DNA from: Clostridiaceae bacterium
Lineage (GTDB): Bacteria > Bacillota > Clostridia > Saccharofermentanales > UBA5734
Length of the DNA: 6,185 nt
Assembly: GCA_012729935.1 (NCBI GenBank)
Contig: JAAYBY010000089.1
Span: 1-6,185, forward strand
Direction: 5' to 3'
Below are positions 1 to 6,185 of the stretch, one piece after another. The translations under genes and the position numbers were made by a program. The notes below the pieces were generated by a model. It ran no database searches. It saw only the letters and a list, made by a program, of their open reading frames with translations, and was not told the origin of the DNA. The stretch's first letter is position 1. Every line of letters starts with the position of its first letter.

Positions 1-981
1 CGCTCGGTCGCGGCATATGCCATTCACCGGTTTTTCAATGAGCGTGACTTTATTTATGTGCATACGCCGATCATCACCGGCAGTGATGCCGAAGGTGCGG
101 GGCAGATGTTTACGGTAACGACGCTGGATCTCAAACAGCCGCCGCTTAAACCGGACGGGCAGATCGACTTCAGCCGTGACTTCTTTGGTAAACACACCAA
201 CCTCACGGTCAGTGGTCAGCTCAACGGAGAGGCGTTTGCCCTGGCATTTCGCAACATCTACACGTTTGGTCCGACGTTCAGGGCAGAAAACTCAAATACA
301 CCCAAGCACGTCGCTGAGTTCTGGATGATCGAGCCGGAAATTGCCTTCGCTGACCTGGACGACAATATGCGTCTGGCAGAAGATATGATTAAGGCGATTA
401 TCAGGACCGTACTGGAGACCTGCCCGGAGGAAATTGAATTCTGCAACCAGTTTGTCGACAAGGGCTTGCTGGACCGTCTCACGCATGTGATGAACAGCGC
501 GTTTGGTGTGATGACGTACACGGAGGCGATAGATGCCTTGCAGTCTTCCGGTGAGTCCTTTGACTACCCGGTGAGCTGGGGCTGTGACCTGCAGACGGAA
601 CACGAGCGTTATCTGACAGAAAAACTGTTTCAAAAACCAATCTTTGTCATTCATTACCCCAAGGAAATCAAAGCTTTTTATATGAAACAGAATGACGACG
701 GCCGGACAGTTGCGGCCATGGACTGCCTGGTGCCCGGTATTGGCGAAATCATCGGCGGCAGTCAGCGTGAAGCGGATTACGACAAGCTGGTCAGCCGGAT
801 GCAGGAGCTCGATATGAACCCTGACGATTATGACTGGTATCTCCAACTGCGGCGCTTTGGCAGCGTTCGTCATGCCGGCTATGGACTGGGGTTTGAGCGG
901 CTGATCATGTATTTGACAGGCGTCAGTAATATCCGCGATGTTCTCCCGTTTCCGCGGACGCCTGGAAACGCCCAGTTCTGA
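1..981 (+). CDS. asnS: Asparaginyl-tRNA synthetase, 5'-truncated by window edge
   Basis: This class II aminoacyl-tRNA synthetase charges tRNA(Asn) with asparagine in the cytoplasm, using ATP. The reading frame is open from base 1, so the true start and the N-terminal OB-fold anticodon-binding domain lie upstream; the GTG at 58 is an internal Val codon, not a start. The 326 visible residues cover the catalytic domain. Class II motif 2 is seen as FRAENSNTPKHVAEFWMIEP (visible residues 93-112). Motif 3 is GLGFERL (295-301, ATP-binding Arg300). The C-terminus has the AsnRS ending NIRDVLPFPRTPGNAQF, which separates it from AspRS. From memory it resembles the E. coli AsnRS (about 466 residues) almost throughout, including the DFFGK...LTVSGQLNGE segment, so about 140 residues are missing. 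The stop TGA shares its A with the maf ATG, suggesting translational coupling. Confidence 0.97.
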   Translation, partial: RSVAAYAIHRFFNERDFIYVHTPIITGSDAEGAGQMFTVTTLDLKQPPLKPDGQIDFSRDFFGKHTNLTVSGQLNGEAFALAFRNIYTFGPTFRAENSNTPKHVAEFWMIEPEIAFADLDDNMRLAEDMIKAIIRTVLETCPEEIEFCNQFVDKGLLDRLTHVMNSAFGVMTYTEAIDALQSSGESFDYPVSWGCDLQTEHERYLTEKLFQKPIFVIHYPKEIKAFYMKQNDDGRTVAAMDCLVPGIGEIIGGSQREADYDKLVSRMQELDMNPDDYDWYLQLRRFGSVRHAGYGLGFERLIMYLTGVSNIRDVLPFPRTPGNAQF

Positions 982-1673
982 TGGCGCGCCACGATTCACC
1001 AGTAGCTGCCGGTCAGAAACTGCCGCTGATTCTGGCCTCAGCTTCTCCACGGAGAAAGCTGCTGTTTGAACGGTTTTTCCCGTCGGCTGATCTGCGGATT
1101 CTCATTCCGGAGTGGGATGAAACAGCGGTTATGACAGCATGGGCTGATACCCCTGAGTCGCTGGCCAGACGTTTGACGAGTGGGAAAATTGAGGCTTTGA
1201 GCCAACAACATCCGCTGCCTGGAGCGTATTGCGCAGTGGCTGCCGACACCCTTGTTGTTCTCAATGATCGTGTTTTCGGCAAACCGTCTGATCGACAGGA
1301 GGCAGTGGAGCAGCTGAGACAGTTGTCCGGCCGGACGCACCTTGTCCTAACCGGACTGACGGTTGCTGTTGCATTGGATCAGCGCTACCAACTGTTCCAG
1401 GCAACTGAACAGACGGCGGTTCGTTTCACACCGCTGAGTGAAGCGATGATCCGCTGGTATGTCGCGACCGGCGAACCGGATGACAAAGCCGGTTCATATG
1501 GTATTCAAGGGGATGGCGCGGCGCTGATCGAATCAATCAACGGCTGTTTCTACAACGTAATGGGACTGCCGGTTTTCAGGCTCCTGTCACTGCTTCGCGA
1601 GGCAGCACAGGCTTTCGGTTCACATCCGCAATTATCTGATTTATTGCCCTGGAACGGAAGCGGTCCTCTCTAA
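981..1673 (+). CDS. maf: Maf-family nucleoside triphosphate pyrophosphatase (YhdE type)
   Basis: Maf proteins hydrolyse non-canonical or surplus nucleoside triphosphates to the monophosphate plus pyrophosphate; they are cytoplasmic and linked to septum inhibition when overproduced. Visible family motifs, in order, are LILASASPRR (residues 16-25, nucleotide/phosphate binding), AADTLV (87-92, with Asp89 as the likely catalytic base), GKP (100-102), LSGRTHLVLTG (115-125), DDKAGSYGIQG (167-177) and NVMGLP (192-197). The SASPRR form of the first motif points to the YhdE subfamily, which favours dTTP and UTP, rather than the YceF (m7GTP) subfamily; this is inferred from family knowledge. At 230 residues it is longer than the usual 190-200, with about 12 extra residues before the first strand and about 20 after the last helix. 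The ATG overlaps the asnS stop as TGATG; no other standard start codon lies before the first motif, so this start is favoured despite a weak ribosome binding site. Confidence 0.95.
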   Translation: MARHDSPVAAGQKLPLILASASPRRKLLFERFFPSADLRILIPEWDETAVMTAWADTPESLARRLTSGKIEALSQQHPLPGAYCAVAADTLVVLNDRVFGKPSDRQEAVEQLRQLSGRTHLVLTGLTVAVALDQRYQLFQATEQTAVRFTPLSEAMIRWYVATGEPDDKAGSYGIQGDGAALIESINGCFYNVMGLPVFRLLSLLREAAQAFGSHPQLSDLLPWNGSGPL

Positions 1674-1678
1674 AGGAG
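1672..1678 (+). promoter_or_regulatory. Ribosome binding site of radC
   Basis: AAAGGAG overlaps the last two bases of the maf stop codon and lies 6 bases before the radC ATG at 1685. It fixes the radC start and shows that maf and radC are read from one message with no room for a promoter between them. Confidence 0.8.
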
Positions 1679-1684
1679 AAGACC

Positions 1685-2401
1685 ATGTTTCAACCTGAAC
1701 ATCTGACCATGCGGGACCTTCCGGATGACGACCGACCAACCGAAAAACTGTTTCGCAGCGGAGCGGCAACGTTAAGTGATGCCGAACTTATCGCTGTGAT
1801 CATCCGTCACGGGTCCAGGCAGGAGACCGCTTTATCCCTTGCCCAGCGGCTGATCGCCACATTTGAACCGGATTCATCCGGAGGCATGCTCGATTTCATT
1901 CGAACCTGCAGTGTTGAAGAGATGACCTGTCTGCCCGGAATCGGCCGGGTGAAAGCGGTCCAGCTGAAAGCGGCCGCCGAGCTTGGCATGAGAATCGGTC
2001 GGAAAAGCCGTGTCATCGAACAAATAAAGATTCAGTGTCCGGATGATTTGTTTCCTGAACTTGAGCAGGAAATGTCCGACCTGCCACGAGAAAAGATGAA
2101 GGCCGTTCTTTTGGATGTTCGCAACCGGGTTATCCGGATGTGTGACATCGGGTCGGGCGGGCTGTCGAGCGCAGTTTTATTTCCCCGCGATATTTTCAGG
2201 GAGGCGATTCGCGCAAATGCTGCGTCGATCATCCTGGTTCATAACCATCCGAGCGGTGATCCCGAGCCCAGCTCAGATGACCTTGAGACCACCCGGAAAT
2301 TGTGTGAACTTGGAGATGTGATGGGCATTCGGGTAATTGACCACCTGATCATCGCGCGCGGTCGATCACTGAGCCTGCGCCGGCGAGGTTTGATGTCCTG
2401 A
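1685..2401 (+). CDS. radC: RadC family JAB/MPN-domain protein
   Basis: RadC proteins were named for a DNA-repair phenotype, but that role is not firmly supported and the biochemical activity is unsettled. The 238 residues are the normal family length. The N-terminal part has the usual RPTEKLFRSGAATLSDAELIA block (residues 17-37) and a helix-hairpin-helix DNA-binding motif, LPGIGRVKAVQLKAAAELG (83-101). The C-terminal JAB/MPN metalloprotease-like domain carries the JAMM metal signature: HNHPSGDPEPSSDD (186-199), with His186, His188 and, ten residues on, Asp199 as metal ligands; Glu136 in LPREKMKAVLLD is the probable catalytic acid. The conserved end 'DHLIIARG' (219-226) is followed by SLRRRGLM, where many relatives have S-F-x-E-x-G-L; Arg233 thus sits where Glu is usual. 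It lies 11 bases after maf, a very common pairing next to mre genes. Family assignment is sure; cellular role is open. Confidence 0.95.
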   Translation: MFQPEHLTMRDLPDDDRPTEKLFRSGAATLSDAELIAVIIRHGSRQETALSLAQRLIATFEPDSSGGMLDFIRTCSVEEMTCLPGIGRVKAVQLKAAAELGMRIGRKSRVIEQIKIQCPDDLFPELEQEMSDLPREKMKAVLLDVRNRVIRMCDIGSGGLSSAVLFPRDIFREAIRANAASIILVHNHPSGDPEPSSDDLETTRKLCELGDVMGIRVIDHLIIARGRSLSLRRRGLMS

Positions 2402-2430
2402 TCCGGAGTCGTTTGCTGCAAGCGGCAGGG

Positions 2431-2459
2431 TTCACGAAGCAGATATTTTGCTGTATGAT
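2431..2459 (+). promoter_or_regulatory. Possible sigma-A-type promoter for mreC-mreD-PBP2
   Basis: In the 90-bp radC-mreC gap, TTCACG (2431-2436, 4 of 6 bases matching TTGACA) is followed after exactly 17 bases by TATGAT (2454-2459, 5 of 6 matching TATAAT). A start of transcription near 2466 would leave a leader of about 25 bases holding only the mreC ribosome binding site. The gap contains no convincing terminator: the only inverted repeat seen is a 4-bp CTGC/GCAG stem at 2416-2428 without a T-run. Read-through from radC therefore remains possible, and this promoter would add to it. Identified by eye only. Confidence 0.4.
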
Positions 2460-2474
2460 GGCAGAAGAAGACTT

Positions 2475-2481
2475 GAAGGAG
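2475..2481 (+). promoter_or_regulatory. Ribosome binding site of mreC, supporting its GTG start
   Basis: GAAGGAG is a near-perfect anti-16S match, ending 10 bases before the GTG at 2492. No ATG in the mreC frame lies near it, and the encoded protein begins with a short basic stretch followed directly by the membrane segment, as expected for MreC, so GTG is taken as the start. Confidence 0.75.
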
Positions 2482-2491
2482 TCAGACAACT

Positions 2492-3340
2492 GTGCAAAAA
2501 CCTGGCCGCAATCGAATTTTTGTTATTGCATTCACAACCGTTTTACTTTTGGCTGTGATTGTTTTGTCTGCCTTGCCGGGCAGTCCGCTTCATTATCTGA
2601 CAACGCCGATATCGGTGGTCATCAGTCCGATTGAAAAGGCCTTTACCCGGGGAATTGATGAGGTAAGCGGATTTTTCCAGTCGCTGACGGACGGCCAGCG
2701 TATCCGACGGGAAAATGAAGCGCTGAAACTGGAGAACGCCCGGCTGAGAAACCAGATCAGTCAGCTTGAAGATGCCGGACATCAGTATAATTCACTGAAA
2801 AACGCGTTTAAACTGAAAGATCTGTATGATCAGTATGATATCGTTGGCGCTCGTGTTCTGACCCGTGAAATCGGTCTGTGGTTTGACGTTTTTCGGATCG
2901 ATGTGGGCACGTCTGATGGCTTTGCTGTTTCAGGCACGGAGTCATTCGCTGTTGTTGACGCTGAATCAAATCTGATCGGCCGTGTCGCTTCAACAGATCT
3001 GCTGACTGGCAAAGTACTGCCGCTTCTTCACGAAGGATTCAGCGTGTCGGCACGGATTAACCGCCCGGATGGTGCTCTGATGCGGGTGCGGGGATCCATC
3101 GATCTGAAAGAAGAGGGCTACTGCCTGGCAGATCAGATTACAGTCGGTGCCCGGCTGAATCCCGGTGATTTGATCGTTACAAGTGGTCTTGGCGGCCTGT
3201 TTCCGGCAGGAATCCCGATTGGAACCGTTGTGTCTGTTCAGGAGACAGATACCCAGACACAGCGCCAGGCAACGATTGAACCGTTTGCCGATTTTAACCA
3301 GCTGACAACTGTTTTTGTGATGAAGGGAATCGAGCCATGA
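2492..3340 (+). CDS. mreC: Rod shape-determining protein MreC
   Basis: MreC is the bitopic membrane scaffold of the elongasome; outside the membrane it binds and activates PBP2 and links it to MreD, MreB and RodA. The 282 residues show the standard plan: a short basic cytoplasmic start (MQKPGRNR), one transmembrane helix at about 9-28, a periplasm/wall-side coiled coil at about 67-110 rich in heptad-like Glu/Leu/Arg (RRENEALKLENARLRNQI), and then the double beta-barrel core. The family hallmark GDLIVTSGLGGLFPAGIPIG lies at 225-244, and DVGTSDGF at 137-144 is also typical. Length is normal for the family. It begins with GTG behind a strong ribosome binding site, 90 bases after radC, and ends in an ATGA overlap with mreD. 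mreB, its usual upstream neighbour, is not here. Confidence 0.96.
   Translation: MQKPGRNRIFVIAFTTVLLLAVIVLSALPGSPLHYLTTPISVVISPIEKAFTRGIDEVSGFFQSLTDGQRIRRENEALKLENARLRNQISQLEDAGHQYNSLKNAFKLKDLYDQYDIVGARVLTREIGLWFDVFRIDVGTSDGFAVSGTESFAVVDAESNLIGRVASTDLLTGKVLPLLHEGFSVSARINRPDGALMRVRGSIDLKEEGYCLADQITVGARLNPGDLIVTSGLGGLFPAGIPIGTVVSVQETDTQTQRQATIEPFADFNQLTTVFVMKGIEP
3322..3328 (+). promoter_or_regulatory. Ribosome binding site of mreD inside mreC
   Basis: GAAGGGA within the last codons of mreC lies 8 bases before the mreD ATG at 3337, which itself overlaps the mreC TGA as ATGA. This arrangement favours coupled translation and supports the chosen mreD start. Confidence 0.65.
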
Positions 3341-3924
3341 TCCGCAATCGCGCTTTTTGGCGGAAAATAATCGTTTATATTATCTACTGTATCAGCTGCG
3401 GACTCCTTCAGGTGACGCTGCCTGACACCCTTTCAGTGTTGGGCGGACGGCCCGACCTCACCTTGATTCTCGCTGTTTTGGCCGGTTATATGTTTGGTGC
3501 GGCTGATGGCTTTGCCATCGGACTGGCTGCCGGCCTGATGCGTGATCTGCTGGCCGGGCGGACGCTGGGGCTGGGCATGCTCCTGTTGATGTATGCCGGG
3601 TTGGGCGCATCTGTCCTGTTGCGGCGGTTTTTTCGCCGGAACATGCTCTTCGGTGTGATTCAGGTAGTCATTTTCACCGTGATCTACACGGTGATGATCG
3701 TAATCATCACTTATCTGATTCCGCTTCAGTCCGAAACGGTCTATTCGTTTGCCCGGCTCGCTGAGCAGACGTTAACCAGGCTGCCGGGTCAGATTATTAT
3801 AAATGCGATCGCAGCTGTTCCTCTGATTCTGCTGCTGGCCTTTCTTGGACCGTACCGGCGCAGCAAGCGAGGCGATGATCCTGATGATGGTATTGTAGGA
3901 GATAGCTTATGGCGCGTCGCGTGA
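3337..3924 (+). CDS. mreD: Rod shape-determining protein MreD
   Basis: MreD is a small polytopic inner-membrane protein that works with MreC in the elongasome, tuning activation of PBP2-RodA. The 195-residue product is strongly hydrophobic, with likely membrane segments at about 11-29, 39-68 (probably two closely packed helices), 79-97, 106-129 and 152-172. The most diagnostic stretch is GGRPDLTLILAVLAGYMFG (36-54) followed by GFAIGLAAGLMRDLLAGRTLGLG (58-80), the MreD pattern 'PDL...G...G...GL..D...G..LG'. The tail after residue 172 is hydrophilic and mixed-charge (RRSKRGDDPDDG) and is presumably cytoplasmic. Sequence conservation in this family is low, so membrane topology and position between mreC and PBP2 carry much of the assignment. 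Its last 16 bases overlap the PBP2 gene. Confidence 0.93.
   Translation: MIRNRAFWRKIIVYIIYCISCGLLQVTLPDTLSVLGGRPDLTLILAVLAGYMFGAADGFAIGLAAGLMRDLLAGRTLGLGMLLLMYAGLGASVLLRRFFRRNMLFGVIQVVIFTVIYTVMIVIITYLIPLQSETVYSFARLAEQTLTRLPGQIIINAIAAVPLILLLAFLGPYRRSKRGDDPDDGIVGDSLWRVA
3897..3901 (+). promoter_or_regulatory. Ribosome binding site of the PBP2 gene inside mreD
   Basis: AGGAG within the mreD tail ends 7 bases before the ATG at 3909. It decides between that ATG and the in-frame GTG at 3921, which has no comparable site, and places the PBP2 start 16 bases inside mreD. Confidence 0.75.
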
Positions 3925-6185
3925 AGCTGGACCCTCGGTTTGTTTTTGATCGTCCTGATGAGGATCAGGCTGTCGTTCGTGAGGAACGCCCCGGTTTCAT
4001 CAAGCGGCTTCGTTCTTTTCTGCAAAGCCGTTTCGCCCTGCTGGCTGTTGTTTTTTTGCTGGCCGGTCTGCTGATTCTTTACCAGACGGCCGCACTTCAG
4101 CTTAATCAGGAGGCTGCTGCGGGTGTTGCGGAAACGGTCGGTGTATCCCGTCAGATGCGGATACAGGCACCCCGTGGAGATATTCTCGATGCCTCTGGGC
4201 AGGCCCTGGCTTATTCTCAGCCGACGTTCAGTCTGCAGTTAAGTTATGCCGGACTCGATACACGTCAGTTAAACGAGATGCTGCTGGACCTCTCTTATCT
4301 GCTCGAAGAATACGATGTTGACTGGTCAAACCCGCTTGCCGAATATCTGCTGCTCCGTGAGGTTTCCTCAGGAATAACGGATGAAGCGCAAGAAACGGAC
4401 CTGCGCGCGATGTTCCGGCTGGATTGGGAAAAAATACTGTATTGGCAGATCCGCGGCGGACCGTTCAGTCTGAAGAATGATCCGGATGTTGCGGCAACCC
4501 GGGACAATGACCAGGTCAAGCGTGACCCGGAGCTGTTTTTTGATTATCTGCGCTACAAAGTCTTTCAAATCGAACTGCCGGAAGCTGACGGACAGAAATA
4601 CACGCGTGCCGATGCTTATCGGATTATGTGTCTGCGCTACCTGATCTATGTCAACAACTGGACGTTTATCAATGGTCAGCCGATCGCGCTCGCAACGGAC
4701 GTCGATCCAAAACTGATCCAGATGATCAATGAACAAAATTATCGGTTTCAGGGTGTATTGACAACACTGACTTATGAACGCCGGTATACTGAGGCTGCAT
4801 CGAAGCTCAGTCATGTGATCGGGTATGTCGGACAGATCAACGCCGACCAGTATTACCAGTGGCAGAATCAGGGGTACCTGCCCGACGCAATCGTCGGTCA
4901 GGGTGGTGTTGAACTGACTGCCGAGCGTTATCTGGCGGGGCTCGATGGCATCAAACCCTACAATGTCTGGAGCGTGGCCGGTGTTGATGGAACGTTCTAT
5001 CCGGAAGATATCGGTCGTGACGCAGTGCCCGGCTATGATGTGCGTCTGACCATCGATCTTGAACTGCAGACCGTTGCGGAGAAGAGTCTGTTCGATGTCA
5101 TCAATGAAATTCGCAACAGTCCGGACAACAAAAATAAAGGTGACGCGGATGCCGGTTCAGTCGTCATGCTGGATGTTCGAACAGGTGCTGTCCTGGCGAT
5201 GGCCAGTTATCCGGACTATGAGCCGGCCGACTTCATCAACCAGCGGACCGATGCCGAGGCGGCAAAGCGCGTACAGACTTATTTGACCGATCAGGTCAAT
5301 AAACCGATGCTCAACCGGGCGATGATGGAGATCTACGCACCGGGATCAACATTCAAACCGGTAACGGCCGTAGCTGCCCTGCAGACGGAAACCATCACAA
5401 CATCACGCAACACGATCCGCTGTAAAGGTCATGAAGTGATCGGCGACTGGCTCTGGTACTGTCTGGAGCGGCCCTCATCCGGCCATGGCGACTTGTCATT
5501 GACGCGGGCGACAGCAACATCCTGCAATCTCTATTTTTTCAATCTGGGTGTGCGGACAGGTATCGATAACATCGACTACTGGGGAAAACAGCTGGGTCTC
5601 GGAACGATCACCGGTATTGATCTGCCTGGCGAAGCTCAGGGATATCGTGCCAGTCGTGAGACAAAAAAACTGCTGCGCAGTAATCCGGCTGATCAGATCT
5701 GGTTTCCTGCGGATACCTGCCAGTCGTCGATCGGTCAGTTCGACAACAGTTTTACGATTCTCCAGCTTGCCGTCTACACGGCAGGTCTGGCGACCGGAAA
5801 CCGCGTCACACCCTACGTCATCGATACGGTGACACGGGCTGACGGCGTGATCATTCGGGAAAATGAAGGTCAAGTGGTGCCTAACGGAATCAGTGAAGAG
5901 ACGCTGGAAGCTGTCCGGACGGGGATGAAGGCAGTCGCTTCGACCAGCGATGGTACAGCCTGGCGATATTTCCGTGATTTTCCGATTTCGGTCGCGGCCA
6001 AGACGGGGACAGCCGAAACAGGATTTGAGGATCGCTCTTCATCCAACGGACTGTTTATTTGTTACGCGCCAGCGGACAACCCCGAAGTGGCGATAGCCCA
6101 GATTGTTGAGAAAGGTGCCTGGGGATCCAATACAATTCGTATTGCCAAAGATCTGCTGACAACCTACTTCCATCTCGATGAACAG
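3909..6185 (+). CDS. mrdA: Penicillin-binding protein 2 (MrdA-type transpeptidase), 3' end outside window
   Basis: This class B PBP is the elongasome transpeptidase that cross-links new lateral-wall peptidoglycan, partnered by RodA and activated by MreC. The frame is open for 759 codons to the window edge. In order: a charged cytoplasmic tail (1-40), one transmembrane helix (about 42-58), the pedestal starting at APRGDILDASGQALA (87-101), VGQGGVELTAERYLAG (329-344, the usual 'iG-x-x-G-x-E' element), and the transpeptidase domain with DVRTGAVLAMASYPDYEP before the active site. All three penicilloyl-serine motifs are intact: S480-T-F-K483 in APGSTFKP, S538-C-N540, and K698-T-G-T701. Their spacings (58 and 160) match E. 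coli PBP2, but the nucleophile is Ser480 rather than Ser330, so the N-terminal part is about 150 residues longer. The sequence KDLLTTYF near the edge resembles the usual PBP2 end, so little is probably missing. FtsI is less likely given the mreCD context. Confidence 0.95.
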   Translation, partial: MARRVKLDPRFVFDRPDEDQAVVREERPGFIKRLRSFLQSRFALLAVVFLLAGLLILYQTAALQLNQEAAAGVAETVGVSRQMRIQAPRGDILDASGQALAYSQPTFSLQLSYAGLDTRQLNEMLLDLSYLLEEYDVDWSNPLAEYLLLREVSSGITDEAQETDLRAMFRLDWEKILYWQIRGGPFSLKNDPDVAATRDNDQVKRDPELFFDYLRYKVFQIELPEADGQKYTRADAYRIMCLRYLIYVNNWTFINGQPIALATDVDPKLIQMINEQNYRFQGVLTTLTYERRYTEAASKLSHVIGYVGQINADQYYQWQNQGYLPDAIVGQGGVELTAERYLAGLDGIKPYNVWSVAGVDGTFYPEDIGRDAVPGYDVRLTIDLELQTVAEKSLFDVINEIRNSPDNKNKGDADAGSVVMLDVRTGAVLAMASYPDYEPADFINQRTDAEAAKRVQTYLTDQVNKPMLNRAMMEIYAPGSTFKPVTAVAALQTETITTSRNTIRCKGHEVIGDWLWYCLERPSSGHGDLSLTRATATSCNLYFFNLGVRTGIDNIDYWGKQLGLGTITGIDLPGEAQGYRASRETKKLLRSNPADQIWFPADTCQSSIGQFDNSFTILQLAVYTAGLATGNRVTPYVIDTVTRADGVIIRENEGQVVPNGISEETLEAVRTGMKAVASTSDGTAWRYFRDFPISVAAKTGTAETGFEDRSSSNGLFICYAPADNPEVAIAQIVEKGAWGSNTIRIAKDLLTTYFHLDEQ

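Noticed and set aside
58..60. GTG as the start codon of asnS
   Set aside because: The frame is open and matches conserved AsnRS sequence (FFNERDFIYVHTPIITGSDA) from base 1 across this codon, so it is an internal valine.
292..1050. 252-codon open frame on the minus strand across asnS and the start of maf
   Set aside because: It lies antisense to a clearly conserved synthetase domain; its product resembles no family and no ribosome binding site or promoter is seen. It is a by-product of the codon bias of asnS.
2416..2428. Short inverted repeat CTGC/GCAG after radC as a terminator
   Set aside because: The stem is only 4 bp and no run of T follows, so intrinsic termination is not supported.
2413..2634. 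73-codon plus-strand frame starting in the radC-mreC gap
   Set aside because: Most of it overlaps the N-terminal and membrane-segment coding part of mreC in another frame, it has no good ribosome binding site, and the product is Cys-rich but featureless.
3674..3694. Perfect 8-bp inverted repeat with a 5-base loop (TCACCGTG/CACGGTGA) inside mreD
   Set aside because: It encodes the hydrophobic run F-T-V-I-Y-T-V-M, where the repeated Thr-Val codons produce the symmetry; there is no T-run and it is mid-gene, so a terminator or operator is not supported. A similar short 6-bp hairpin at 5768-5783 in the PBP2 gene was dismissed for the same reason.
4368..4814. 148-codon open frame on the minus strand within the PBP2 gene
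   Set aside because: The plus-strand PBP2 frame is continuous here between recognisable pedestal and catalytic elements; the antisense product has no recognisable domain. The same holds for the minus-strand frame at 5496-5873 and the plus-strand frames at 5059-5286 and 5548-5832.
1..6185. A novel defence, mobile or biosynthetic system
   Set aside because: Essentially the whole window is accounted for by six recognisable housekeeping genes in one orientation, with only 101 bases of non-coding gap; no integrase, transposase, repeat array or unknown gene is present.

Overview
The window is a compact, fully plus-strand housekeeping block from a bacterium, most likely a Clostridia-like Firmicute of middling GC content. 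This assignment rests on the gene order maf-radC-mreC-mreD-PBP2, AAGGAG-type ribosome binding sites, and a PBP2 with a long N-terminal region and an 'IGQ-x-DNSFT-x-LQLA' style transpeptidase domain. The assignment is an inference; no rRNA or other phylogenetic marker is present.

Layout: (1) 1-981, the 3' two thirds of asnS (asparaginyl-tRNA synthetase), cut by the left edge. (2) 981-1673, maf, whose ATG shares one base with the asnS stop (TGATG). (3) 1685-2401, radC, with its ribosome binding site touching the maf stop. (4) 2402-2491, a 90-bp gap with a plausible sigma-A-like promoter and no convincing terminator. (5) 2492-3340, mreC, with a GTG start. (6) 3337-3924, mreD, overlapping mreC by ATGA. 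(7) 3909-6185, a class B penicillin-binding protein of the PBP2/MrdA type, overlapping mreD by 16 bases and open to the right edge (759 codons, no stop reached).

The last three genes encode parts of the elongasome, the machine that builds the lateral wall of rod-shaped cells: MreC is the periplasm/wall-side scaffold, MreD is its membrane partner, and PBP2 is the transpeptidase they activate. Maf and RadC are their customary neighbours in many bacteria. mreB, normally found between radC and mreC, is absent here. asnS at the head of the cluster is a less usual neighbour.

No mobile element, CRISPR array, RNA gene or unknown system is visible. The points most worth a second look are the missing mreB, a Cys-Cys-His-Cys pattern in PBP2 at the position of a zinc site described in Acinetobacter PBP2, and the enlarged N-terminal part of that PBP2.
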